A stretch of DNA of 10,570 bases from Patescibacteria group bacterium. GTDB taxonomy: Bacteria; Patescibacteriota; Microgenomatia; Levybacterales; UBA12049. Shown here in pieces: positions 1-7,572 of the stretch (position 1 is the stretch's first letter; each line of letters begins with the position of its first letter). The notes below the pieces were generated by a model, which saw nothing but the letters and a program-made list of their open reading frames with translations, had not been told where the DNA came from and did not search any database. A program made the position numbers and the translations under genes. The stretch is taken from positions 1-10,570 of the forward strand of contig JAMCZG010000039.1 of NCBI GenBank assembly GCA_023485715.1, written 5' to 3'.

Positions 1-891
1 GAAAACTTAAAAAAATCTACTTTCAAGGATAGTCCGATTACCTTCGGAGATATTATAAAAGACACTCCCGATTTTACTTCGAGAGTTTTCTATTTTGACG
101 TCGATCCCTCGGTAAAATCAGGGCAAGTTAAAAAAGTAAGCGGACTCGCGAATATTCCGAAAAAACCAGGCACATACCCCGTAATCGTAATGTTTCGGGG
201 ATACGTTGACAAAGAAATTTACGATTTTGGAGTCGGGACTCAACACGGCGGAGAATTTTTAGCCCAGAACGGTTTTATCACACTAGCCCCGGACTTTTTG
301 GGCTACGGCGATTCATCTCCGGCCTCAACTGATTCGCTTGAAGACAGATTCCAAACTTACACAACGGCTTTAACTTTACTATCTTCTGTTAAAAATTTAA
401 ACCAAGCGTTGATAAATTCCGGAAGCGACGCGAGGGCAGACTACGAAAAGACAGGGATTTGGGCACACAGTAACGGAGGCCAAATCGCTTTATCGGTTTT
501 AGAAATAACCGGTAAAAGTTACCCCACTGTGCTTTGGGCGCCTGTGACAAAGCCTTTTCCCTATTGTGTACTTTATTTTACCGACGAATCGATCGACAAC
601 GGAAAGTATTTGCGAAAAATAGTCGCGGATTTTGAAAAAGATTACGATATCGAGTTATATTCGCCAGCTAATTATTTTTCATGGATAAACGCTCCGATAC
701 AAATTCACCAGGGAACAGACGACGAAGCAGTTCCCCTAAGATGGTCAAACCAGTTTAACGACAAATTAAAAGACCTCGGTAAAACAGCAAGTTATTACAC
801 CTACCCCGGAGAAAATCATAATTTCAATATGGGTGGCTGGGAAAGCGCGATCCAAAGAAGTACGACCTTTTACAACACTTATTTTGAGTAA
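1..891 (+). CDS. alpha/beta hydrolase, prolyl-oligopeptidase-like (5' end outside window)
   Basis: The reading frame is open from base 1, so 296 residues of a longer protein are visible; the ATG at 190 is internal, because the preceding residues (…GLANIPKKPGTYPVIVM) form the conserved strand leading into the oxyanion region. The alpha/beta-hydrolase core is clear. The nucleophile Ser157 (visible numbering) lies in the elbow AHSNGG, the acid Asp240 or Asp241 in QGTDDEAVP, and His273 in PGENHNF. The usual HG motif after the first core strand reads RGY here. The order and spacing resemble the S9/dienelactone-hydrolase-like esterases and peptidases; the substrate cannot be told. Such proteins in related genomes often carry an N-terminal membrane anchor, but that part is not in the window. 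The gene ends in TAA inside the last codons of the convergent pgk gene. Fold assignment is firm, the specific activity unknown. Confidence 0.85.
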   Translation, partial: ENLKKSTFKDSPITFGDIIKDTPDFTSRVFYFDVDPSVKSGQVKKVSGLANIPKKPGTYPVIVMFRGYVDKEIYDFGVGTQHGGEFLAQNGFITLAPDFLGYGDSSPASTDSLEDRFQTYTTALTLLSSVKNLNQALINSGSDARADYEKTGIWAHSNGGQIALSVLEITGKSYPTVLWAPVTKPFPYCVLYFTDESIDNGKYLRKIVADFEKDYDIELYSPANYFSWINAPIQIHQGTDDEAVPLRWSNQFNDKLKDLGKTASYYTYPGENHNFNMGGWESAIQRSTTFYNTYFE

Positions 892-1955
892 TTTTTCTCA
901 AGTATGTCGATTCCCGGCATTTTTTCGCCTGACAAAAACGAGAGCATCGCGCCCCCGCCCATCGAACAAAATTTAAATTTATCTAATAGATTGATTTTTT
1001 TAACATAAGCTAACGTGTCTCCTCCGCCAACGACCGAATACGACCGGCTTTTGACAATCGCTTTTGCCAATTTTCTCGTTCCTCTCTCCGTATCTTCGTC
1101 TATCGATTTGCCATTCGTTATTCCCATCGGCCCGTTCCAAACAACCGTTTTTGCCAGACCCACAATCTGGCAAAAATTCTCAGCGCTTTTTTCCGAGATG
1201 TCAGTGCCGTTAAAAGTCGAGTCAGCGATCAAAAGAACGGATTTTTTCCTGCCTGCCTGTGGAATGATTTTTTCGTGGGCGACTTTTAATAATATCCGCG
1301 TTTCTTGGGCAATTTTTCCACCGATTAAAACATAATCGGCAAAATGGTGCATTTTTTCTACTAGCGGCAATTTCGTATCAAGCTTTGCACCGCCGATTAT
1401 TACCACGAGTGGCCGTTTCGGCTTTTTTAAAATACCTCCTAAAACTCGTACTTCTTCCAAAAAATGAAAGCCTGGAAAATGGGGTAAAATCGCAGGGACT
1501 CCGATGATCGAAGCGTGCGGTCTGTGAGAAACCGCAAATGCTTCATTGACGTAAACATCCGCAAGACCTGCCAATTTTTTTGAAAACTCTCCGTCGTTTT
1601 TCTCTTCTCCTTTATAATATCTAAGATTTTCAAGAATCGAAATTCTTTCTGTAAGTCTCCAACCGTTAAAAATTCCAAATTTTCTAGGGTGCAATTGCCC
1701 GTACCCGATTTTTTTGGCAAAGAATGAAGCAACCGTTCTAAGACTAAATTTTTCTTCTTTCCCCTCCGGCCGCCCCAAATGTCCGGCGATAATTATTTCC
1801 GCACCGTGTTTAATGAGATACTGGATTGTTTTTATACCCGACAAAAGTCTTTCTTCGTCTTCGATCTTATCTTTTTTAACCGGGACATCCAAATCTAATC
1901 GAAGGAAAACTTTCTTGTTTTTAAAATTACCGTTTTCGATATTAGAAAAACGCAT
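879..1955 (-). CDS. pgk: phosphoglycerate kinase, short form
   Basis: This is a 358-residue cytosolic glycolytic enzyme, converting 1,3-bisphosphoglycerate and ADP to 3-phosphoglycerate and ATP. Family landmarks are in order: RLDLDVP (19-25), Arg36, GHLGRP (58-63), LENLRYY (108-114), VNEAF and HRPHAS (136-149), GGAKLDTKL (188-196, catalytic-region Lys191), WNGPMG (273-278), GGGDT (310-314) and GGGA (333-336). It is some 35-40 residues shorter than typical bacterial PGKs. The main loss is in the nucleotide domain between about residues 222 and 268, where the usual long segment before WNGPMG is condensed. Two usually conserved residues differ: Asn of RxDxNVP is Asp23, and the GVFE that follows WNGPM reads GITN. 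The ATG lies 2 bp after the CvpA-CAP stop, so the genes are probably cotranscribed. An AGGAG at 1970-1974 is 14 nt from the start, too far for a normal ribosome site. Confidence 0.95.
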   Translation of the reverse strand: MRFSNIENGNFKNKKVFLRLDLDVPVKKDKIEDEERLLSGIKTIQYLIKHGAEIIIAGHLGRPEGKEEKFSLRTVASFFAKKIGYGQLHPRKFGIFNGWRLTERISILENLRYYKGEEKNDGEFSKKLAGLADVYVNEAFAVSHRPHASIIGVPAILPHFPGFHFLEEVRVLGGILKKPKRPLVVIIGGAKLDTKLPLVEKMHHFADYVLIGGKIAQETRILLKVAHEKIIPQAGRKKSVLLIADSTFNGTDISEKSAENFCQIVGLAKTVVWNGPMGITNGKSIDEDTERGTRKLAKAIVKSRSYSVVGGGDTLAYVKKINLLDKFKFCSMGGGAMLSFLSGEKMPGIDILEKNYSK

Positions 1956-1957
1956 AT

Positions 1958-2983
1958 CTAATTACTAAACTCCTGAACAAACATCTTGCCGTATATCCCT
2001 CCGTCGACAACGCCTATCCCTATTTTATTAAAATTCGGGGACAAAATGTTTTCTCGATGGCCCTTACTATTCATAAGCCCCTGCATCGCCAGTTCTGTGC
2101 TTGGCGCGAGCGCTAAATTTTCTCCCGCGTAGACAAAATCTATGCTTGCGATCGATAGCCGGTCAAAGGGAGAAGAACCATTTTCGCTGTAATGCGAGAA
2201 GTATCCATTTTTAAACATATCTTCCGCGTGGGATCTGGCGACCTTTGCGAGATCGTCGTCAAAAACTAACGAGTTGAGGTTTGTTGCCTTTCTTTCTTTA
2301 TTGACTAAAGCAAGCATTTGCCTTTCCGAAATCTTGTCCACTTTTAAATCTTTTATTTTAAAATTTAGATCGACAAATTCGTTGCTCTGAGGAGAGATGG
2401 TTAAAAAGTTTAGTGTTTCGTTTACGGCCCCTCCAAAAACATCGTTGAGTTTTTTCTCGAAATCTGCTGTATTTAGAACAAGCAAGCTCCCAAATCTCGA
2501 ACTCGCAACCGCCTCTTTAAGAAACGGCGAAAACGGCAAAGAAATAATCAAAGTTAAAATAAAAGAAACGAGAATTCCTGCCGAAAATAGTGCTGGGATA
2601 AAACCTAAAAACCGGTTCGCTTTACTTTTGATAAACTTTCCGGGAATTTTACTTAATATTTTTCTTTTGAGAATTACGTTAACGATAATATCGCAAAAAA
2701 GAAAAATAATAAAAAAGCCTCCGGCATCGGCAAAACCCTGGGGGATATGAAGAAAATCAATAAGCAGGCCTCCGATCAGAAAATAAAACTTAAGCCCCAA
2801 AATAAAGGATAAGAGGAAGCTCGCCAAGTCAAACAACGAAGAAAAAAAACCGATCGAATAGCCCTCGATAGCATAGAAAATAAAAATAACAAGAATAATA
2901 ATATCGAAAAAATTAAGACCCAAAAACGGAATCGAAATACTGTTAAAAATTGCGTTTATCGAAGACAAATAAGATGCTAACAT
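1958..2983 (-). CDS. CvpA-like membrane domain fused to CAP/SCP domain
   Basis: This protein has 341 residues. The N-terminal half is very hydrophobic, with about four membrane segments (roughly 24-40, 48-75, 87-105 and 126-149), the arrangement of CvpA-family proteins. A linker (about 155-220) leads to a CAP/SCP domain (about 222-340). It shows LVNKERKATNL near its start, then SHAEDM, FSHYSENG (His264), AGENLA (Glu288), SKGHRENIL (His309) and IGIGV; these His and Glu residues form the usual CAP-domain cavity. The CAP domain should face outward, tethered by the membrane domain. Bacterial CAP domains are generally extracellular, but their biochemical role is poorly known, so the function here (envelope maintenance or adhesion) is inference. 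ATG 2983 is the first start in the frame and lies about 10 nt after a perfect -10 box, so the mRNA has almost no leader. pgk follows 2 bp downstream. Confidence 0.85.
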   Translation of the reverse strand: MLASYLSSINAIFNSISIPFLGLNFFDIIILVIFIFYAIEGYSIGFFSSLFDLASFLLSFILGLKFYFLIGGLLIDFLHIPQGFADAGGFFIIFLFCDIIVNVILKRKILSKIPGKFIKSKANRFLGFIPALFSAGILVSFILTLIISLPFSPFLKEAVASSRFGSLLVLNTADFEKKLNDVFGGAVNETLNFLTISPQSNEFVDLNFKIKDLKVDKISERQMLALVNKERKATNLNSLVFDDDLAKVARSHAEDMFKNGYFSHYSENGSSPFDRLSIASIDFVYAGENLALAPSTELAMQGLMNSKGHRENILSPNFNKIGIGVVDGGIYGKMFVQEFSN

Positions 2984-2993
2984 GACAAAGCTA

Positions 2994-3023
2994 ATTATAA
3001 ATCATCTGGTACAGATTTGTCAG
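2994..3023 (-). promoter_or_regulatory. promoter for the CvpA-CAP/pgk operon
   Basis: Read on the minus strand, CTGACA (3023-3018, five of six to the -35 consensus) is followed after 18 bp by a perfect TATAAT (2999-2994). Transcription should begin near 2987, only about 4 nt before the ATG at 2983, which leaves no room for a Shine-Dalgarno site. The -35 box occupies five of the same base pairs as the -35 box of the opposite promoter. Evidence is from sequence match only. Confidence 0.6.
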
Positions 3024-3045
3024 GGCGAGCTTCGAATGGTATTAT
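3017..3045 (+). promoter_or_regulatory. promoter for the penicillin-binding protein genes
   Basis: TTGTCA (3017-3022, five of six to the -35 consensus) and TATTAT (3040-3045, five of six to the -10 consensus) are separated by exactly 17 bp, and TGG directly before the -10 box makes it an extended -10. The expected transcription start, 6-8 nt downstream, coincides with the A of the ATG at 3052, so the message is predicted to be leaderless. No purine-rich ribosome site exists between them. Confidence 0.65.
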
Positions 3046-3051
3046 ATAGAG

Positions 3052-5214
3052 ATGAAAAAATCCGAGAAAATTTTGAGTACATTCTATAAACTACTTTTGA
3101 AGTTTTGGATTTTTGCTGTACTCGTGCTTGTTTTATTCGGTGTTTTTTATTTTTTTATTCTGAGAGATCTGCCTCTCCCGACAAAACTCAGTAGTCCGAC
3201 AATTCCACAATCGAGTCAGATATTCGACCGAAACGGTAATCTTTTATACACGATATACGCCCAAAAAAATCAAACTTTCATTCCGCTCAAAGACATCCCA
3301 AAAAACCTTCAAAACGCATCGATCGCAATCGAAGACAAAGATTTTTATCGTCACGGTGCGATCGACCTACGAGGAATTACCCGCGCTTTGTATTCGATCG
3401 TTTTTCGTAAAGAACTGCAAGGAGGATCAACAATCACCCAACAGCTCGTAAAAAATAGCCTTCTAACACCCGAGAGAACGATAACCCGAAAAGTGAAAGA
3501 GATTATCCTTTCTTTTGCGACCGAGGCTTTATATTCCAAAAACCAAATTTTAGAGATGTATTTAAATCAAGCGCCCTACGGTGGAACAGCGTGGGGTGTT
3601 GAAGCCGCTGCCCATACTTATTTTGGAAAACACGCAAAGGATCTGACACTTTCCGAAGCAGCGCTCATCGCCGGTCTCCCCGAGTCTCCGACGACACTTT
3701 CACCATTTGGCTCCCACCCGGAATTCGCAAAAACAAGACAAGTAGAAGTTTTACGGAAAATGGAACAACAGGGATATATAAATAAAGACCAAATGGAAAA
3801 AGCCATAAAAGAGGAACTCCGTTTTCAAAAAGTCTCCGACGAAATAAAAGCACCCCATTTTGTGCTGTATGTTAAAGGAATCTTGGAAGAAAAATACGGC
3901 GAACAATTAGTCGAACAAGGAGGGCTTAAGGTAATAACGTCACTAGATCTTCCGATCCAGGAATTTGCACAAGATATTGTAGCAACAGAAGTCGCAAAAC
4001 TTAAAGGATATAATGTTTCAAATGCGGCAAGCCTCATAACAAATCCTGCGACCGGAGAAATTTTAGCGATGGTCGGAAGTAAAGATTATTTTGACACAAA
4101 AAACGACGGAAATGTAAACGTGACCCTTGCCCTTCGCCAACCCGGCTCTTCGATAAAACCGATAAATTATGCCGTCGGCCTTATTAAGGGATATAACGCC
4201 GCAACGCCTTTTGTAGACCAAAAGATCTGTTTTCCTAATCCCGGGCACGAAGCGTATTGCCCTGTAAATTACGACGGAAAATGGCATGGCGTAGTCCAAA
4301 TGAGATACGCGCTGGGCAATTCGATAAACATACCGGCCGTTAAAATGTTAAAACTAAATGGGCTCGAGTCGATGATCGCGACCGCCTCTGCCATGGGAAT
4401 TACAACTTTTAAGGATCCTAACAGATATGGACTATCGTTAACGCTTGGGGGGGGCGAAGTGACAATGCTTGATATGGCGACAGCTTACGGGGTTTTTGCA
4501 AATAACGGATACCGAGTCGATCTCCACCCGATTTTAAAAATAACTAACGCTAAAGGGAAAGTTATCGAAGAATACAAGCCGCCATCGAGCCCGATTTTCG
4601 GAAAAAAAGTGATACCTTCTTCTGTGGCCTTTATTATTTCAGATATCCTGTCTGATAACTCAGCACGCGAAATGGCGTTTGGTTCCAATTCCGAACTTAA
4701 AATCGACAATCAGGTAGTTTCTGTAAAAACCGGGACTACGAATGATTACCGCGATAATTGGACGATCGGCTACACAAAATCGTTCTTAACTGCCGTGTGG
4801 GTCGGAAATAATAATAATAGTCAGATGACCGGTCTTGTGTCGGGAATAACGGGCGCGGCACCGATCTGGAACAGAATAATGACGAATTTGTTAAAAGATA
4901 AGCCGGTCGAATCTCCTCAAAAACCCGATGACGTTATCCAAAAGGCAGTCTGTACAACGTCCGGACTTATTCCGCCACCGGACGGTACATCTGGTAGGTG
5001 CCCGATCCGATTTGAGTATTTTATAAAAGGGACTGAGCCAAAAATTGCAGATCCCGGGCGACAAAAAATCTGGATCGACAAATCGATAAATGATCTAACA
5101 AAACAAGGCAAAACTGACAATGTCGAACTACGGGAGGAAGTCATTGTCAAAGACGCAACCGGGGAGTCGTATTGCCTAACGTGTCCCCATCCAGAGCCCG
5201 AAAAAAAAGAATAA
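3052..5214 (+). CDS. class A penicillin-binding protein (PBP1A-type), first copy
   Basis: This bifunctional peptidoglycan synthase has 720 residues: a glycosyltransferase that polymerises lipid II and a transpeptidase that crosslinks stem peptides outside the membrane. A short basic N-terminus and one membrane helix (about 15-37) precede the GT51 domain (about 55-235), with EDKDFYRH (catalytic Glu94, His101), GGSTITQQ (124-131), RKVKE (146-150) and ILEMYLNQ. The transpeptidase (about 325-615) has SxxK at Ser366-Lys369 (PGSSIKP), SxN at Ser424-Asn426 and KTG at 559-561, all intact. After it comes a tail with CTTSGLIPPP, an EYFIKGTE block and a final CLTC. Six cysteines (393, 403, 634, 650, 708, 711) all lie in the exported part, perhaps as disulfides. 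ATG 3052 fits the leaderless promoter directly upstream. A paralogue follows after 42 bp on the same strand, so the two may be cotranscribed. Confidence 0.95.
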   Translation: MKKSEKILSTFYKLLLKFWIFAVLVLVLFGVFYFFILRDLPLPTKLSSPTIPQSSQIFDRNGNLLYTIYAQKNQTFIPLKDIPKNLQNASIAIEDKDFYRHGAIDLRGITRALYSIVFRKELQGGSTITQQLVKNSLLTPERTITRKVKEIILSFATEALYSKNQILEMYLNQAPYGGTAWGVEAAAHTYFGKHAKDLTLSEAALIAGLPESPTTLSPFGSHPEFAKTRQVEVLRKMEQQGYINKDQMEKAIKEELRFQKVSDEIKAPHFVLYVKGILEEKYGEQLVEQGGLKVITSLDLPIQEFAQDIVATEVAKLKGYNVSNAASLITNPATGEILAMVGSKDYFDTKNDGNVNVTLALRQPGSSIKPINYAVGLIKGYNAATPFVDQKICFPNPGHEAYCPVNYDGKWHGVVQMRYALGNSINIPAVKMLKLNGLESMIATASAMGITTFKDPNRYGLSLTLGGGEVTMLDMATAYGVFANNGYRVDLHPILKITNAKGKVIEEYKPPSSPIFGKKVIPSSVAFIISDILSDNSAREMAFGSNSELKIDNQVVSVKTGTTNDYRDNWTIGYTKSFLTAVWVGNNNNSQMTGLVSGITGAAPIWNRIMTNLLKDKPVESPQKPDDVIQKAVCTTSGLIPPPDGTSGRCPIRFEYFIKGTEPKIADPGRQKIWIDKSINDLTKQGKTDNVELREEVIVKDATGESYCLTCPHPEPEKKE
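4843..4883 (+). repeat. 41-bp block identical to 7327-7367 (paralogue copy 1)
   Basis: These 41 bases match 7327-7367 of the second penicillin-binding protein gene without a mismatch. They encode GITGAAPIWNRIM plus two bases, starting at residue 598, just after the transpeptidase core. All thirteen codons use the same synonymous choice, although the flanks differ at many silent sites. It is coding sequence, not a mobile repeat. Confidence 0.8.
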
Positions 5215-5224
5215 ATTTTCCCTC

Positions 5225-5254
5225 TTTTAATTATAAATATTCCCATAGTATAAT
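5225..5254 (+). promoter_or_regulatory. possible promoter before the second penicillin-binding protein
   Basis: A perfect TATAAT lies at 5249-5254. The best -35 candidate, TTTTAA at 5225-5230 with an 18-bp gap, matches the consensus poorly. If used, transcription would start near 5261, downstream of the TTG at 5257. Either the gene then starts later (CTG 5263 or ATG 5299), or the TTG is read only from transcripts coming through from the upstream gene. The 42-bp gap holds no recognisable terminator. Confidence 0.35.
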
Positions 5255-5256
5255 CT

Positions 5257-7527
5257 TTGCGACTGCTCTTTAAAAAGAAGACGATTTTTTCCGATTATAT
5301 GATTTCTGAAATCTTTATTTTTATCACAAATGTCCTTATTATACTCGGCGACCTCGTGGTTTTATTTTTCAGGCTATTTATACACATTATTAACAGCATA
5401 TTCAAATTCATAGTTAATATTATTAAAATTATCATGAAAACATTTAATCCTAAAAAGTTGGGTCTTTCTCGATTACAAAAAAGTGTTGAAAAACAAAAAT
5501 ACAAAAAGACCGATAAAGTAAGAAAAAATAACAAAAAACAAAAACCTATAGTCATATTTCCTCTTCCGTTTCTGACTAAATTTAAATATTTTATCTGGGG
5601 AATCATTTTTTCGTGTGTTTTTATTTTTATTCCAATTCTTTTATATATATTTATCGACAACCTCCCAAACCCGAGAATGCTCGCGATAAGAGATATTGCC
5701 CAGACCACGAAAATTTACGACAGAAACCATACGCTTTTGTATCAAATTTACGCTAATCAAAACCGAACATTAGTCCCGCTTTCTGATATTCCAAAAAAAT
5801 TACAACAAGCGACCATAGCGATCGAGGACAAGGATTTCTACGATCATCCGGGCTTTGACGTAAACGCGATTATAAGATCCACTGTAAAAAATATTTCCGG
5901 CGATGGCTTACAAGGAGGATCGACGATCACTCAACAGCTTATTAAATCTGCGCTTTTAAGTCCCGAGACAACGATCGAAAGAAAAGTAAAAGAGGTTATT
6001 CTTGCTTTCTGGGCCGAAAGAATTTATACAAAAAATCAAATCCTCGAGATGTATTTTAACCAAGTGCCGTATGGCGGAACCGCGTGGGGTATTGAAGCGG
6101 CTTCTGAGGTATATTTTGGAAAAAATGTTAAAGATCTGGACCTTTCCGAGTCCGCATTTTTAGCGGGAATTCCAAAAGCACCGACCATTTATTCGCCATT
6201 TGGGACAAGTCCCAACTTATGGAAAAAAAGACAGGTCGAGGTCTTAGATAGGATGTTATTTCTAAAACATATCTCTAAAGAAGAATTTGAAAATGCAAAG
6301 AATAAGGAATTAGTCTTTAAAACACCCCAAACGCCGATATTTGCCCCGCATTTTGTAATGTTTGTCAAGGATTTTCTCGTTAAAAAATACGGATTGGGAA
6401 TGGTAGAAAAGGGCGGATTAAATGTTGTAACGAGTATAGACTTAGGTCTTCAGGAAAACGCAGAAAAAATCGTATCCGAAGAAGTCCAAAACAACGCTTA
6501 TCTCAATCTTACAAACGGCGCAACTCTCGTAACCAACCCAAAAAACGGAGATATATTAGCGATGGTAGGAAGTAAAGATTTTTATGACCATAACGGAGGA
6601 AACGTCAATGTCGTAACCTCTCTTCGCCAACCCGGGTCTTCGATAAAAGCAGTAACATATTCCGCTGCGCTTTCGTACGGATTAACGCCTGCAACAATTC
6701 TTAATGACAGTCCCACAACGTTTATCGCGACGGGGTCGGCGGTTCCCTATTCTCCGGTAAATTACGACGGTAAATTTCACGGGAATATTCCGCTTAGAAT
6801 CGCGCTTGCAAATTCTTTTAATATTCCTGCTGTAAAAATTGCCAATCAACTAGGTGTCCCGACAATCGTAAATTTTGGAAAGAAAATGGGGATAAAATCG
6901 TGGGATGATTCAAAAAAATACGGTCTGTCGATAACACTCGGAGGAGCAGACGTTACAATGCTCGATATGGCTACTGTTTATGGAACGCTTGCAAACAAGG
7001 GCAAAAAAATCGACCTAAACCCGATTTTAAAAATAACAGATTATAAAAGCAATATTTTAGAAGAAAAAAAAGAAACATCGGGAAAAACAGTGTTAGACGA
7101 AGGAATCGCTTTTTTAATCGCGAGCATTCTTTCAGACAACCAAGCGAGGTCTATTGAGTTTGGAACAAATTCCCCGCTCAACATTCAGAATAAAACCGTA
7201 TCTGTAAAAACCGGGACGTCCGACAATAAAAGAGACAATTGGACCATCGGATACACCCCTTCCTACGTTGTTTCTGTCTGGGTTGGAAATAATGATAATT
7301 CTCCGATGAGTCAAAATTTAGCATCCGGAATAACGGGCGCGGCACCGATCTGGAACAGAATAATGACAGAACTCTTAAAAAATAAGCCCGACGAGAAATA
7401 CGAAATACCTTTTAGTGTAATTTCAAAACCTTGCAATGGCAGAATCGAATACTTTATCAAAGGGACCGAAAATTCGGTTAATTGCAACTGGACATTAATT
7501 TCTCCTTCTCCTACGGTCAGACCTTAA
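5257..7527 (+). CDS. class A penicillin-binding protein (PBP1A-type), second copy with extra N-terminal membrane region
   Basis: From TTG 5257 the product has 756 residues. It is a clear paralogue of the upstream gene, with the same glycosyltransferase-transpeptidase order. GT51 motifs are EDKDFYDH (Glu190, His197), GGSTITQQ (220-227) and RKVKE (242-246). The transpeptidase has SxxK at Ser461-Lys464, SxN at Ser520-Asn522 and KTG at 651-653. The usual membrane helix is at about 112-133. Unlike the first copy, about 110 residues precede it: a hydrophobic stretch (about 17-60, perhaps a helical hairpin) and a strongly basic loop (about 61-110). The tail is shorter, with EYFIKGTE, Cys726 and Cys743, and ends SPSPTVRP. 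The start is uncertain. TTG 5257 is the first codon after a stop and gives a basic N-terminus suited to a cytoplasmic end, but a TATAAT at 5249-5254 argues for CTG 5263 or ATG 5299. No ribosome site favours any of them. Confidence 0.93.
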   Translation: MRLLFKKKTIFSDYMISEIFIFITNVLIILGDLVVLFFRLFIHIINSIFKFIVNIIKIIMKTFNPKKLGLSRLQKSVEKQKYKKTDKVRKNNKKQKPIVIFPLPFLTKFKYFIWGIIFSCVFIFIPILLYIFIDNLPNPRMLAIRDIAQTTKIYDRNHTLLYQIYANQNRTLVPLSDIPKKLQQATIAIEDKDFYDHPGFDVNAIIRSTVKNISGDGLQGGSTITQQLIKSALLSPETTIERKVKEVILAFWAERIYTKNQILEMYFNQVPYGGTAWGIEAASEVYFGKNVKDLDLSESAFLAGIPKAPTIYSPFGTSPNLWKKRQVEVLDRMLFLKHISKEEFENAKNKELVFKTPQTPIFAPHFVMFVKDFLVKKYGLGMVEKGGLNVVTSIDLGLQENAEKIVSEEVQNNAYLNLTNGATLVTNPKNGDILAMVGSKDFYDHNGGNVNVVTSLRQPGSSIKAVTYSAALSYGLTPATILNDSPTTFIATGSAVPYSPVNYDGKFHGNIPLRIALANSFNIPAVKIANQLGVPTIVNFGKKMGIKSWDDSKKYGLSITLGGADVTMLDMATVYGTLANKGKKIDLNPILKITDYKSNILEEKKETSGKTVLDEGIAFLIASILSDNQARSIEFGTNSPLNIQNKTVSVKTGTSDNKRDNWTIGYTPSYVVSVWVGNNDNSPMSQNLASGITGAAPIWNRIMTELLKNKPDEKYEIPFSVISKPCNGRIEYFIKGTENSVNCNWTLISPSPTVRP
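7327..7367 (+). repeat. 41-bp block identical to 4843-4883 (paralogue copy 2)
   Basis: This is the second copy of the perfect 41-bp match shared by the tandem penicillin-binding protein genes, starting at residue 691 of this product. The two copies lie 2,484 bp apart in direct orientation, so recombination between them would yield a single hybrid gene. Confidence 0.8.
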
Positions 7528-7544
7528 CCGAAAAAATCATTGTG

Positions 7545-7572
7545 TTGATTTCTCTAAAATTTTAGCTATACT
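7545..7572 (+). promoter_or_regulatory. possible upstream promoter for the secreted deacetylase
   Basis: TTGATT (7545-7550, four of six) and TATACT (7567-7572, five of six) are 16 bp apart. Transcription would start near 7579 and give a leader of about 25 nt without a ribosome site. Its spacer contains one of the palindromes described separately. It competes with the -10 at 7591-7596. Confidence 0.35.

Noticed and set aside
1439..1732. Minus-strand open frame of 97 codons within pgk in another frame
   Set aside because: It lies wholly inside pgk, whose own frame carries all the family motifs; it has no independent support.
1970..1974. AGGAG on the minus strand as a ribosome binding site for pgk
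   Set aside because: It is 14 nt from the ATG, well beyond usual spacing, and falls within the Gln-Glu codons at the end of the upstream gene.
2397..2750. Plus-strand open frame of 117 codons opposite the CvpA-CAP gene
   Set aside because: It is antisense to a well-supported membrane protein, has no recognisable domain and no start signals.
5201..5228. A-tract followed by T-rich sequence after the first synthase as an intrinsic terminator
   Set aside because: The arms do not pair into a G/C stem; it is only a low-complexity A/T run around the stop codon.
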